Origin: Clavibacter michiganensis subsp. tessellarius
Lineage (GTDB): Bacteria > Actinomycetota > Actinomycetes > Actinomycetales > Microbacteriaceae
Reading direction: 5' to 3'
Length of the DNA stretch: 64,000 nt
Assembly: GCF_021922985.1 (NCBI RefSeq)
Contig: NZ_CP040788.1
Location: 3,190,009-3,254,008 of the forward strand
Shown: positions 44,488 to 53,637 of the stretch, piece by piece
How positions within the stretch are numbered: position 1 is the stretch's first letter
Layout: the number at the start of each line of letters is the position of its first letter
Made by a program: the position numbers and the translations under genes
Notes under the pieces: model-generated
Database searches by the model: none
The model's input: the letters and a program-made list of their open reading frames with translations, nothing else
Told to the model about the DNA's origin: nothing

Positions 44488-46491
44488 TCAGTCGCGCCGC
44501 GCGTACTCCTGGTACGACCAGCCGAACGCGCCCGCGACCATGCCGGCCCCGCGCGCGAGCGTGCGGGTGCCCTTGGCGCGGTGCGCGACGCTGCCCGTGA
44601 CCGCGCCCACCGCGATCCGGCCGGTGCCGCCGAGCGCGCGCACGAGGCCGCGCGCGGTGGCCTCCGCCCGGATCCGCGCGCGGGCGGCGGGCGACGCCGG
44701 CGCGAGCGCCACCGAGGTCAGGCTCCACGAGTTGCCGCTGCTGAACGCGCGCAGCACGACCCAGCGGCGCGTGGTGCGGGCGCGCGGCACGACGTCGACG
44801 ACGCCCGCCTCGGCGCACCAGGTGAGGAGCCCGCCGGAGGCGACGAGCTGGCGCGTGAAGAGCGTGTCCTCGCCGCCCTGCGTGCCGAGGTCCACGTCGA
44901 AGCGGAGGCCCGCGGCGCGCACGGCCCGGAGGTCGAGCAGGAGGTTGTTGGTCGCGGCGACCTCGAGGCGGGTGCCGGTCGCGGGGCGGCGGCGCACGAA
45001 GAACCCGCCCGCCCGCACCCACTCGTCGGGCTCGACCTCGTACTCGCTGCGCACCGGACCGGCGACGCCCGCGCTGCCCGTCGCCTGGCGCGCGCGGACG
45101 AGGGCGGCGAGCCACCCCGGATCCGGCCGCTCGTCGTCGTCGAGGAACACCAGCAGGTCGTCGTCGCCGGCCGCGTCGAGCGCGCGGTTGCGGGCCGCGG
45201 AGATGCCGGGCGTCGGCTCGTGCACGTAGGCGATCGGCACGGGGGAGGCGGCGGCGGCGTCCTCGACCGCGGCGCCGGCGCCGCCCGCGGGGTCGTTGTC
45301 GACCACGACGATCCGCACCGCGCGGGGGAGCGCGGGGTCGGCCTCGGCGGCCTCGCGGAGGTCGGCCGCCTGCGCGGCGACGAGGGGGAGCACGGCGCGG
45401 ATGTCGTCGGGCCGGCGGTAGGTGAGGATCGCGACGACGAGCGAGGAGGCGGGCGCGGACGCCGCCGCGGCGGACGCGGACGGCGACACGGGCGCGGTCG
45501 CAGCGCCGGATCCGGAACCGGATCCGGATCCGGCCCGAGCTGCCGTCGGCGCGGGCGACGGCACCGCGCGCCAGCCGCCGGAGAGCCGGTACCCGTCGAC
45601 GATCCCGCGCACGGCCGCCGAGACGGGCGCGACGGGGTGCGCGAACTGCCGGCGCCCGCCCTGCAGCAGCACCTCGTACGCGATCACGGGGGTGAGGAGC
45701 CGCCACCGGCGGAGCGCCGCGGCGTCGAGGTGGCGCGCCCCGTAGAGGAGCCGGTTCCGGACGTTGTGGTAGTAGTACGTGCCCGACTTGGCCTGCCCCG
45801 CGCTCGCGTGGCCGGCGCTCTGCGTACCGCCCTCGGCGTGCACGGCCACGGCCTCCTCCACGACGCGCAGGCGCCCGCCGGCCTCCACGACCTTGCGCGA
45901 GAGGTCAACGTCCTCCCAGTAGAGGAAGTAGTCGTCGGAGAAGCCGCCGACGCGGGTCCACAGCTCGTAGGTCACGAGCAGGCACGCGCCCGTCAGCCAC
46001 GGCTCGACCGCGAGGCCGGGGTGCTGGGCGCGGCGGGCGGCCGAGCGGATCCGCCCGTCGGCGAGGTACAGGTCGGATCCCCGGAACCAGGTGCTGCCGT
46101 CCGGCCGGAGGATGAGCGGGGCCACGAGCGCGAGGGGGTCCGCCGCGACGGCGCCGCGCAGCACGGCCAGCTGGTCGGGCTCGATGGTCGCGTCGGGGTT
46201 GAGCAGCAGGAACTCGCGCGCGCCGAGCGCGCGGGCGGCGTCCACGCCGATGTTCATGCCCGTGCCGAAGCCCGTGTTGCCGTCCGGGTAGACGCCGTGC
46301 ACGCGGGTCGACGGGTTCGCGGCGAGCTCCCGCACGCGCTCCCGCTCGGCGTCGTCGGTGCGGTTGTCGACGACCACGAGCAGCGCGTCGTCGAGCCGCT
46401 CGATCAGCGGCAGCACGTTCTCGCGCACGAGGTCCGCGGATCCGTAGTTGACGACCACGACGGCGAGGAGGGCGGGGCGGGGCATGGGCAT
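44488..46491 (-). CDS. Fused double GT2 glycosyltransferase
   Basis: 667 residues with two GT2 (GT-A) domains in one chain. Residues 1-330 resemble rhamnosyltransferases (VVVVNYGSADLV, DGNTGFGTGMNIG, LLLNPDATI, YFLYWEDVDLS). Residues 365-667 form a second transferase (VAILTYRRPDDI, ISAARNRALD, FLDDDERPDPGWL, GGEDTLF). An Ala/Ser-rich linker, including GSGSGSGSG, connects them. It could add two successive sugars. It is divergent from the next transferase gene across a shared -10-like palindrome. ATG 46491 or 46485 are equally possible; an upstream extension would run into the promoter. Confidence 0.88.
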   Translation of the reverse strand: MPMPRPALLAVVVVNYGSADLVRENVLPLIERLDDALLVVVDNRTDDAERERVRELAANPSTRVHGVYPDGNTGFGTGMNIGVDAARALGAREFLLLNPDATIEPDQLAVLRGAVAADPLALVAPLILRPDGSTWFRGSDLYLADGRIRSAARRAQHPGLAVEPWLTGACLLVTYELWTRVGGFSDDYFLYWEDVDLSRKVVEAGGRLRVVEEAVAVHAEGGTQSAGHASAGQAKSGTYYYHNVRNRLLYGARHLDAAALRRWRLLTPVIAYEVLLQGGRRQFAHPVAPVSAAVRGIVDGYRLSGGWRAVPSPAPTAARAGSGSGSGSGAATAPVSPSASAAAASAPASSLVVAILTYRRPDDIRAVLPLVAAQAADLREAAEADPALPRAVRIVVVDNDPAGGAGAAVEDAAAASPVPIAYVHEPTPGISAARNRALDAAGDDDLLVFLDDDERPDPGWLAALVRARQATGSAGVAGPVRSEYEVEPDEWVRAGGFFVRRRPATGTRLEVAATNNLLLDLRAVRAAGLRFDVDLGTQGGEDTLFTRQLVASGGLLTWCAEAGVVDVVPRARTTRRWVVLRAFSSGNSWSLTSVALAPASPAARARIRAEATARGLVRALGGTGRIAVGAVTGSVAHRAKGTRTLARGAGMVAGAFGWSYQEYARRD

Positions 46492-46575
46492 CCGATCGAT
46501 CGGGCGGGTGCGGCGGGTGCCGCCGGGCAGGGGTCGCGCCGGCGGGACCGCCCTCGGGTGCGGGCGGGTGGTGGC

Positions 46576-46584
46576 ATAGTCTAT
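46576..46584. promoter_or_regulatory. Palindromic -10-like element shared by divergent EPS genes
   Basis: ATAGTCTAT reads as TAGTCT on the plus strand and TAGACT on the minus strand, both TANNNT. It is the only AT-rich spot in the 160-base gap between the divergent transferase genes, giving leaders of about 60 and 75 bases. Confidence 0.45.
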
Positions 46585-46651
46585 TTCCCCGACCGATGAC
46601 CACGTGGGCGCACCCGACGACCCGCCGCCGGCCATCCCGCCTTGGAGCGCC

Positions 46652-47701
46652 ATGACCGTCCCCTCCCGCCCGCCCGGCCGCGACCTCGTCGTCCTCCAGT
46701 CCTCGCAGGCGCCGCGCCCCACGACGAACCCGTACATCGTGATGCTCGGCCGCGCGCTCGCCGCCACCCCCGGCGTCCGCCCGCTGCACTTCAGCTGGCG
46801 CACCGCGCTCCTCGGCCGCTACGACGTGTTCCACGTGCACTGGCCCGAGATCCTCGTCGACGGCCACAGCCCGCTGAAGAAGGCGGTGCGCCAGGCGCTC
46901 ACGGTCGCGCTCCTGGCGAAGCTCGCGGTCCGGCGGATCCCGATCGTGCGCACCGTGCACAACCTCGAGCGGCCGCAGGGCATCAGCCGCCGCGAGTCGC
47001 TGCTGCTCGCGCTCATGGAGCGGGCGACCACGATGCGGATCCGCGTCAACCCGGTCACGGAGATCCCCGCCGACCAGCCGCACGCGACGATCCCGCACGG
47101 CCACTACCGCGACTGGTTCCGCGACGAGCCGCGCGCCGACGCGGTGCCCGGGCGGCTCGGCTACGTCGGCCTCGTCCGCCGGTACAAGGGCGTCGAGCAG
47201 CTCGTCGCGGCCTTCCGCGGCGCGGGCGACGCGGGCGCCGACCTGTCGCTGCGCATCGGCGGCAACCCGTCGACCCAGGAGCTCGCCGACACGATCCGCG
47301 CGCTCGCCGCGGGCGACGACCGCATCGACCTCGACCTCCGGTTCCAGTCCGACGCCGAGCTCGTCGACATCGTCACGTCCTCCGAGCTCGTCGTGCTGCC
47401 CTACCGGTTCATGCACAACTCGGGCGGCGCGCTCGCCGCCCTCTCGCTCGACCGCCCCGTGCTCGTGCCGGACAACGCCGTGAACCGCGCGCTCTCGGAG
47501 GAGGTCGGCCCGGGCTGGATCCACCTGTTCGACGGCGACCTCACCCCCGAGGAGCTGCTCCGCGCGACCGAGGCCGTGCGCACCGCGGCGCGCGCGGCGT
47601 CGCCCGACCTCGCCGGCCGCGACTGGGACCGCGCGGGCACGGCGCACGCGTCCGCGTACCGCCGCGCGCTCCGGATCCGCCGGGGCGTCGAGCGCGGCTG
47701 A
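46652..47701 (+). CDS. Glycosyltransferase (GT-B, surface polysaccharide)
   Basis: 349 residues. The N-terminus (SSQAPRPTTNPYIVMLGRAL, then YDVFHVHWPE) resembles GumI-type and related transferases of EPS clusters. The donor half has LGYVGLVRRYKGVEQLV and a MHNSGGALAALSLDRPV region. It likely adds one residue of the repeat unit on the lipid carrier. GGAG stands 5 bases before ATG 46652, so I prefer this over the upstream GTG/ATG in the same frame. Confidence 0.86.
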   Translation: MTVPSRPPGRDLVVLQSSQAPRPTTNPYIVMLGRALAATPGVRPLHFSWRTALLGRYDVFHVHWPEILVDGHSPLKKAVRQALTVALLAKLAVRRIPIVRTVHNLERPQGISRRESLLLALMERATTMRIRVNPVTEIPADQPHATIPHGHYRDWFRDEPRADAVPGRLGYVGLVRRYKGVEQLVAAFRGAGDAGADLSLRIGGNPSTQELADTIRALAAGDDRIDLDLRFQSDAELVDIVTSSELVVLPYRFMHNSGGALAALSLDRPVLVPDNAVNRALSEEVGPGWIHLFDGDLTPEELLRATEAVRTAARAASPDLAGRDWDRAGTAHASAYRRALRIRRGVERG

Positions 47702-47958
47702 CCCGCCGCCCGGTCGAGCGCGGCGGACGCCCGCCGGTCGAGCGCGCGCCCGCCCGGTCCTGCGCGCCCGCCGCCCGGGAGAGCGCGGCGGACCCGCCCG
47801 CCCCGTTCGGGGGCTGGACCCCCGCGCCCCCGCGGATAGCATCGGACAGGGCCCGCATACCCGGCGGCGCCCACCACCCGACCCGAGCTCGCGGTGATCC
47901 GGCCGTCACCCGCGGCCGACCCGATCGCCACCCCTCCTCGACCCGACGATGGAGCCCC
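47702..47958 (+). other. 257-base gap before the flippase gene
   Basis: It contains two imperfect copies of a GCCGCCCGG...GAGCGCGGCGGAC unit (47706-47731 and 47769-47794) and, further on, a candidate -10 element TAGCAT at 47837-47842. No gene is supported here. Confidence 0.4.
47837..47842 (+). promoter_or_regulatory. Candidate -10 element (TAGCAT) of the flippase gene
   Basis: Same hexamer as at 27115-27120 before the priming transferase; about 117 bases before the flippase start codon. Confidence 0.35.
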
Positions 47959-49665
47959 ATGCCCTCCGCCCTGCCCGGCGACCCCTCCGCGCCCGCGGTC
48001 GCGTCCGCCGTCGCCTCCGCGGCCACCGCGTCCGCTCCCGCGCCCGAGACGCCGCCCGCCGCCACCCAGGGCCTCGGCGCCCGCGCGGCCCGGGGCGCGA
48101 TCGTCACGATCGGCGCGCAGCTGATCCGCATCCTCATCCAGGTCGCGTCCGTCGTCGTCCTCGCGCGGCTGCTGACGCCCACCGACTACGGCCTGCTCGC
48201 GATGGTGCTCGCCATCATCGGGGTCGGCGAGATCTTCCGCGACTTCGGCCTCTCCAACGCGGCCATCCAGGCGCGCGACCTCAGCCGCGGCCAGCGCGAC
48301 AACCTCTGGTGGATCAACGCCGGCATCGGCCTCGTGCTCGCCGCCCTCGTCTTCTGCGCCGCCTGGCCGCTCGCGGCGGTCTTCGGCCACGACGAGCTGA
48401 TCCCCATCGCGCACGCCCTCAGCCTCACCTTCGTCTTCAACGGCCTCGCCACGCAGTACCGCGCGAGCCTCACCCGCAGCCTCCGGTTCCGCGCGCTCGC
48501 GACGGCCGACGTCACCGCGCCCGCGGTCGCCCTCCTCGTCGCGATCGGCGGCGCGCTCCTCGGCTGGGGCTACTGGGCGCTCGTCGCGCAGCAGCTCACG
48601 CAGACGCTCGTCCTGCTGGCGCTCGCGGTCGGCTTCGCCCGCTGGATCCCGCGCCTCCCGAGCCGCGGCGAGCCCATGGGCCCGCTCCTCCGCTTCGGCT
48701 GGAACATGGTCTCCAGCCAGATGGTCGGCTACGTGAGCAACAACATCGACACGTTCCTCGTGGGCCTCCGCTTCGGCGCCGGCTCGCTCGGCATCTACAA
48801 CCGCGCGTTCCAGCTCCTCATGACGCCGCTCGCGCAGATCCGCAGCCCCCTCACCACGGTCGCGATCCCCGTGCTCTCGCGCCTCGCCGACGAGCAGCGC
48901 CGCTTCGCCGACTACGTCGCGCGCGGCCAGCTCGCCCTCGGCTACACGCTCGGCGCGGGCCTCGGCCTCGTCGCGGCCACGGCCGTGCCGATCACCGCGG
49001 TGTTCCTCGGGCCGCAGTGGGACAGCGTCGCGCCGATCCTCCGCCTCCTCGCCATCGCCGGGATCTTCGACACCCTCGCCTTCGTCGGCTACTGGGTCTA
49101 CGTCTCGCGCGGCCTCACGGGCGACCTCTTCCGCTTCTCGCTGCTGAGCGCCGCGGTGAAGGTGACGACGATCCTCGTCGGCTCCTCCTTCGGCATCGTC
49201 GGCATCGCGGCCGGGTACGCCGCGGCGCCGGCCATCTGCTGGCCCATCTCGCTGTGGTGGCTGTCGCGCAAGGCCCCGATCCCCACGCGGCGGCTCTACA
49301 TGGGCGCGCTGCGGATCATCGGCGTGGTCGGCGGCGTCAGCGTCGCGACGGGCGCGCTCCTGGCCCTCGTGGACACCGGATCCGACGTGCTGCAGCTCCT
49401 CGCGGGCATCGGCACGACCGCGGTGCTGTACGCGCTCGTCGTCGCGCTCGTGCCCGCGGTGCGCCGCGACGTGCGCGGCGTGCTCGACCTGGCCCGCGTG
49501 CTGCCGCGCGCCCGCCGGGGGAGCGGGGTCGCGGCGTCCGCGTCCGCCCCCGCGCCCTCGCCCGCACCCGCCCCCGTGGCGACGGACCAGGGCGCACGCG
49601 ACGGCGGCGAGGCCGGCACCGGATCCGCGACCCCCGCCGACGCGCGCGCTTCCACGTCCGCCTAG
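47959..49665 (+). CDS. Polysaccharide flippase (Wzx / MOP superfamily)
   Basis: 568 residues with about 12 to 14 membrane helices. The family signature is visible as SVVVLARLLTPTDYGLLAM near the second helix and NIDTFLVGLRFGAGSLGIYNRAF in the middle. It moves the lipid-linked repeat unit across the membrane, completing the Wzx/Wzy route with the polymerase and chain-length genes. About 40 Ala/Pro-rich residues precede the first helix and about 55 follow the last. GGAG stands 5 bases before the ATG. Confidence 0.92.
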   Translation: MPSALPGDPSAPAVASAVASAATASAPAPETPPAATQGLGARAARGAIVTIGAQLIRILIQVASVVVLARLLTPTDYGLLAMVLAIIGVGEIFRDFGLSNAAIQARDLSRGQRDNLWWINAGIGLVLAALVFCAAWPLAAVFGHDELIPIAHALSLTFVFNGLATQYRASLTRSLRFRALATADVTAPAVALLVAIGGALLGWGYWALVAQQLTQTLVLLALAVGFARWIPRLPSRGEPMGPLLRFGWNMVSSQMVGYVSNNIDTFLVGLRFGAGSLGIYNRAFQLLMTPLAQIRSPLTTVAIPVLSRLADEQRRFADYVARGQLALGYTLGAGLGLVAATAVPITAVFLGPQWDSVAPILRLLAIAGIFDTLAFVGYWVYVSRGLTGDLFRFSLLSAAVKVTTILVGSSFGIVGIAAGYAAAPAICWPISLWWLSRKAPIPTRRLYMGALRIIGVVGGVSVATGALLALVDTGSDVLQLLAGIGTTAVLYALVVALVPAVRRDVRGVLDLARVLPRARRGSGVAASASAPAPSPAPAPVATDQGARDGGEAGTGSATPADARASTSA

Positions 49666-50951
49666 CCGAGCGTCGCCACCACCTCGGACGTCCCGGCCGC
49701 GACGGCCACCACGGCCGCGCGCCCCGCGTGCGCGACCCGCACGCCGCCCGCGAACGCCGTGACGCGCACGCGCCCCTCGGCGTCCGTCCGCAGCGTGGTC
49801 GGCGCGAGCCGCCACTCCTCGCGGATGAGCCGGCGGAGCGCCTCGTACGACGGCTTCGGCGTGCCGTCCGCCCGCACCAGGCCGCCGGGCGCGCCCAGCC
49901 ACATGCCGTCGTCGGTGAGGCCCCAGTAGGTGATCGCCGCGACGGCCGGGTGCCCGACGAGCGAGCGGTAGTGCCGCTCGACCTCCTCGGCCTGCCGCTC
50001 CTCGCCCGCGGGCGTCGACGGCCAGCTCGCGACGCGGAAGTCGTTGAGGTCGGTGATCTCCGGCGGCATCGGGTCGCCCGACAGCAGCGTGGTCTCGGTC
50101 ATGTGGATCGGCAGCCCGAACCGCGCGAACCGGTCGACGATGCCGAGCACCTCCTCCTCGCCGCGGTAGCCCTGGTGCATGTGGGTCTGCAGCCCGATGG
50201 CATCCACCCGGATCCCGGCGTCCAGCACCTCCTCGATCAGCCGCTCGTAGGCGGGCGAGAGGTCGAAGTCGTTGAGCACGAGCGTCGCGTCCGGGTTCGC
50301 GGCCCGCGCCTCCTCGAACGCCATCCGCACCATGGCGAGGCGGCCGCGTTCTGCGGCGAGCCGCGTGATGCCGTTGTCCTCGCGGTCGAACACGGGCATG
50401 ATCACGGCCTCGTTGATGGCGTCCCAGGTGTCGATCACGCCGGCGAAGTCGCCGACGTCGCGCCGGATGCGCTCCCGCTGCACGCGCTCCACCTCGTCGA
50501 GCGGCAGGTCGAGCAGCCACGGCGCGGTCACGGTGTGCCAGACGAGCGGGTGCCCCTTCACGGCGACGCCGCGCTCGCGGAGCCACCGCGCCGTCGCGAG
50601 CAGCCGCGCGGTGTCGGGCCTCCCGCGCACCGGCTCGAACCGGCCCCAGTAGAAGGGGAGCGTCGCGGTGTCGAACAGCGCGAGCCACTGCTCCGCGAGC
50701 CGCTCGAGGCCCTCCAGCCGGGCGCCGCCGAACGTCTCGACGCCGGCCTCCCCGGGATCCGTCTCGCCGTTCGCGAGCGGGATGAGGTCGAAGCCGATGT
50801 TGCCGAACGCGAGGTCCTGCGAGGCCTGCTCCACCTCGACGTCCGCGTGCGCGAGCGGCTGCCCGTCGGCGCCGCGGACGGTGATCACGGCCTCCGCCCG
50901 GCGGGCCTCGGGGATGGCGGCGGGCCGGCGATCGGCGGGCGTCTCGGGCAT
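49662..50951 (-). CDS. Glycoside hydrolase family 10 (endo-beta-1,4-xylanase-like)
   Basis: 429 residues. A TIM barrel carries the acid/base Glu181 in TWDAINEAV, the nucleophile Glu286 in HMTETTL, and the GHPLVWH substrate motif. The first 45 residues form a short beta segment and the last 45 another, possibly accessory domains. No signal peptide is present, unlike most secreted xylanases, so it may act on imported xylo-oligosaccharides or leave the cell by another route. GAGGA is 4 bases before the ATG. Its stop overlaps the flippase stop region tail-to-tail (4 bases shared), so it is not part of that operon. Confidence 0.88.
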   Translation of the reverse strand: MPETPADRRPAAIPEARRAEAVITVRGADGQPLAHADVEVEQASQDLAFGNIGFDLIPLANGETDPGEAGVETFGGARLEGLERLAEQWLALFDTATLPFYWGRFEPVRGRPDTARLLATARWLRERGVAVKGHPLVWHTVTAPWLLDLPLDEVERVQRERIRRDVGDFAGVIDTWDAINEAVIMPVFDREDNGITRLAAERGRLAMVRMAFEEARAANPDATLVLNDFDLSPAYERLIEEVLDAGIRVDAIGLQTHMHQGYRGEEEVLGIVDRFARFGLPIHMTETTLLSGDPMPPEITDLNDFRVASWPSTPAGEERQAEEVERHYRSLVGHPAVAAITYWGLTDDGMWLGAPGGLVRADGTPKPSYEALRRLIREEWRLAPTTLRTDAEGRVRVTAFAGGVRVAHAGRAAVVAVAAGTSEVVATLG

Positions 50952-51154
50952 GGGGTCCTCTCGGGAGGCGCCGCCGCGTCGCCGGCCCGTCCGGCCGCCG
51001 CGACGAGCGCGCGACGGGGACGGCGCGGGCGACGGGCGGCGCGTCGGTGCGGTCGCGAGGAACCTACGCGGGCGCCGGTCGGGCCGTCCACGCCGCTGCC
51101 GATGTCCGCAAGCTTTCCCCGCGGATCGCCCCGGGGGAGGAGCCGGCGCGGGCG

Positions 51155-51160
51155 TAGCGT
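51155..51160 (+). promoter_or_regulatory. Candidate -10 element (TAGCGT) of the SDR gene
   Basis: TAGCGT fits TANNNT and lies 55 bases before the ATG, in the 264-base divergent gap with the GH10 gene. A TCCGC/GCGGA inverted repeat (about 51104-51124) lies just upstream and could be an operator. Confidence 0.35.
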
Positions 51161-51215
51161 GCCAGACACGACGCGGGTGTCCGGCCCGCGCCCCTTCCCC
51201 GACGACGAGGACCCC

Positions 51216-52283
51216 ATGACCCCAGGCGCCGCCTTCCTGTCCGTGCTCTACCTCGGCGGGACGGGCACCATCAGCGCCGCGTGCGTCCGCGCCTCCGTCG
51301 CCGCGGGCCACGACGTGACGGTCGTCACGCGCGGCGGCGACGCGAAGGGGCGAGGGCTCCCCGAGGGCGTCACGCCGCTCGTCGCCGACGTCGCGGATCC
51401 GGATGCCCTCCGCCAGGCGCTCGGCGACCGGTCGTTCGACGCCGTCGTCGACTTCCTGTCCTTCGACGCCGCGGGCGCCGACCGCCGCGTCGACGTGTTC
51501 GCCGGCCGCACCCGCCAGTTCGTCGCCATCAGCTCGGCGTCGATCTACCGCAAGCCCGCGCTGCAGACCCCCATCACCGAGTCGACCCTGCGCGCGAACC
51601 CGTTCCTCGCCTACGCGCGCGACAAGATCGCGATGGAGGACGCGTTCCTCCTGCACCACTCCACGAGCGGCTTCCCCGTCGTGATCGTGCGCCCCTCGCA
51701 CACCTACGACGAGGCGAGCCCGCCGCTCGCGGGCGACTGGACCGTCGTCGACCGCATCGCGCGCGGCGAGGAGGTCGTGGTCCCGGGCGACGGCACCTCG
51801 CTCTGGACGCTCACGCACGCCGACGACTTCGCGGTCGGCCTCGTCGGGATCCTCGGCGACGAGCGCGCGATGGGGGAGGCGCTGCACATCACGAGCGACG
51901 ACGTCATGACGTGGGACCGGATCCACCACCTCGTCGCCGACGCCCTCGGCGTCGAGGCGCGCATCGTGCACGTGCCGGCGGAGCAGTTCCCGGTCGTCGA
52001 GCCGGACTGGGGCTGGTCGGAGCTCGTCGTCGGCGACCTCTCGCACAGCGCGGTGTTCGACACCACGAGGATCCGGCGGCTCGTCCCCGCGTTCCAGCCG
52101 CGGATCCCGTTCCACCTCGCCGTCCGCGGCATCGTCGCGTGGCGGGCCGAGCACCCCGAGCTGACGCGGCCGGACGCGGACACCGACCGCCGCATCGGGC
52201 GCCTCGTGGCCGCGAAGCACGCGGCCGACGCCGCGTACCGGGACGCGGGCGCGGCGGCGGGCGCGGGCGGAGCGGGCGCCTAG
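51216..52283 (+). CDS. NAD(P)-dependent epimerase/dehydratase family protein (extended SDR)
   Basis: 355 residues with an atypical SDR fold. The nucleotide motif is YLGGTGTIS instead of GxxGxxG at the usual spacing, as in CSP41/isoflavone-reductase-like members. AISSASIYRKP and AYARDKIAMED provide a Ser and a YxxxK pair. The substrate is unknown; next to the xylanase and EPS genes a sugar-nucleotide or sugar role is plausible. GAGGA precedes the ATG. Its stop overlaps the stop of the convergent membrane gene. Confidence 0.85.
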   Translation: MTPGAAFLSVLYLGGTGTISAACVRASVAAGHDVTVVTRGGDAKGRGLPEGVTPLVADVADPDALRQALGDRSFDAVVDFLSFDAAGADRRVDVFAGRTRQFVAISSASIYRKPALQTPITESTLRANPFLAYARDKIAMEDAFLLHHSTSGFPVVIVRPSHTYDEASPPLAGDWTVVDRIARGEEVVVPGDGTSLWTLTHADDFAVGLVGILGDERAMGEALHITSDDVMTWDRIHHLVADALGVEARIVHVPAEQFPVVEPDWGWSELVVGDLSHSAVFDTTRIRRLVPAFQPRIPFHLAVRGIVAWRAEHPELTRPDADTDRRIGRLVAAKHAADAAYRDAGAAAGAGGAGA

Positions 52284-53113
52284 CGCGCGGCGCCCCCCGC
52301 CACGGCGACGGCGGGCCGCCCCGCGACCCGACCGGTCCACCCGGCGCGGGTGCGCGCCACGAGGGTCACGACCACGACGGCCGCGGCGGCGACGAGCGCC
52401 GCGATCGCGGCGGGGACCGAGATCAGCTCGCCCGTCAGGCGTCCGACGGCCACCCACGCCAGGCCCCACGCGATCGCGGCCGACGGCGCGAGGCGCCCGC
52501 CGTCGCGGAGCGCGAGCACGACGCCCACGGCGCCCGCGACCAGCAGCAGGGCCACGGCCCACGCGTCGCGTCCGGTCGTGCCGGGCTGCAGGCCCGAGGC
52601 GGTGAGGATCGACGCGATGTTCGCGATCGACGCCACGCTCACCCAGCCGAGGTAGAGGCCGAGGGTCCCGTCGAGCACGACGCCCTCGACCGCGGTGCGC
52701 GGGCGCGACGTCATCAGCGCGCGGAAGACCCACATCAGCGTCGCGAGCAGCGCCACGATGACCACGCCGCTCAGCACGAGGAACCCGGCCTGCGCCGTGA
52801 GGATCCAGACGGCGTTGAGCACGAGCGTCACCGCGACCGGGTAGCCGACCCGGCGCTGGCGCTCGTCGGCGCGCTGGGCGGGGAGCGCCTGCCAGACCGT
52901 GTACGCGACGAGGCCGAGGTAGACGAGGCTCCAGATGGAGAAGGCCGGGCCGGCCGGGGCGACCGGCGTGTAGCTCGCGCTGAGCGCGCCGCTCGACGCG
53001 GTCTGGATGCTCTCGTCGCTGAACGCGCCCGAGCCGAACGCCGAGCCGATGACGGCGAACGCCATGCTCGAGATGACGACGATCTGCCGGACGATGTCCT
53101 TCACGGTGCCCAT
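52280..53113 (-). CDS. TspO/MBR-related integral membrane protein
   Basis: 277 residues with about eight hydrophobic helices. The segment PAFSIWSLVYLGLVAYTVWQ resembles the TspO/MBR family second helix, although the protein is longer than canonical TspO (about 160) and has fewer Trp. Function is unknown; relatives are tentatively linked to porphyrin or stress sensing. It is divergent from a MarR regulator across a perfect palindrome, so it is probably the regulator's target. GAGGAG lies before the ATG at 53113. Confidence 0.75.
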   Translation of the reverse strand: MGTVKDIVRQIVVISSMAFAVIGSAFGSGAFSDESIQTASSGALSASYTPVAPAGPAFSIWSLVYLGLVAYTVWQALPAQRADERQRRVGYPVAVTLVLNAVWILTAQAGFLVLSGVVIVALLATLMWVFRALMTSRPRTAVEGVVLDGTLGLYLGWVSVASIANIASILTASGLQPGTTGRDAWAVALLLVAGAVGVVLALRDGGRLAPSAAIAWGLAWVAVGRLTGELISVPAAIAALVAAAAVVVVTLVARTRAGWTGRVAGRPAVAVAGGAAR

Positions 53114-53138
53114 GCGGCCTGCTCCTCTACGATGGAAT

Positions 53139-53167
53139 GTCAGCAGGCGAATGGTAAGCCTGCTGAC
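53139..53167. promoter_or_regulatory. Operator palindrome between TspO-like and MarR genes
   Basis: A perfect 10-base inverted repeat, GTCAGCAGGC and GCCTGCTGAC, separated by GAATGGTAA. It occupies the middle of the 80-base divergent promoter region, the usual place of a MarR autoregulatory site. Confidence 0.75.
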
Positions 53168-53193
53168 GATCACTGTAGCAGGAGGTGTCGCCC

Positions 53194-53637
53194 ATGGCCG
53201 GAGGGATGTCCGCCGAGGACGAGCTCGCGAGCTGGCCCACGGGCCGGCTGCTGTCCACGGCCGCTCGCGCGGTCGAGCACGCGTGGGCCGAGGCGCTCAC
53301 CACGCTCGGCGTCACGCACGCCGGCCTCATCGCGCTGCACCTTCTGCGCGACGGGCCGCTCAGCCAGATCCAGCTCGCCCGCTCCGCGCACGTCGAGACG
53401 CAGACCATGTCGCGCACGCTCGAGCGCCTGGAGCGGGAGGGCCTCGTGTCGCGCGCGCAGGATCCGCACGACCGCCGCCGCCACGTCGTCGCCCGCACCG
53501 AGGCCGGCGCCGAGGCGTGGGCCCGCGCGCAGGACCTCGAGCGCGACGTCGTCCCCGGCATCGCGCGCTCCGAGGAGATGCGCCGCGGCCTCATCGACGT
53601 GATCCGCCAGGCCGGCCGCCCGGGCGGCGCCTCGTGA
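53194..53637 (+). CDS. MarR family transcriptional regulator
   Basis: 147 residues. The winged helix-turn-helix reads LSQIQLARSAHVETQTMSRT followed by LEREGLVSRA and the wing DRRRHVVAR. A perfect AGGAGG lies 8 bases before ATG 53194; a GTG at 53185 falls next to that ribosome site and is not used. It probably represses itself and the divergent membrane gene through the palindrome between them. The next gene overlaps it (GTGA). Confidence 0.93.
   Translation: MAGGMSAEDELASWPTGRLLSTAARAVEHAWAEALTTLGVTHAGLIALHLLRDGPLSQIQLARSAHVETQTMSRTLERLEREGLVSRAQDPHDRRRHVVARTEAGAEAWARAQDLERDVVPGIARSEEMRRGLIDVIRQAGRPGGAS

Noticed and set aside
53185..53193. GTG start for the MarR gene
   Set aside because: It directly abuts the AGGAGG sequence, which is correctly spaced for ATG 53194.
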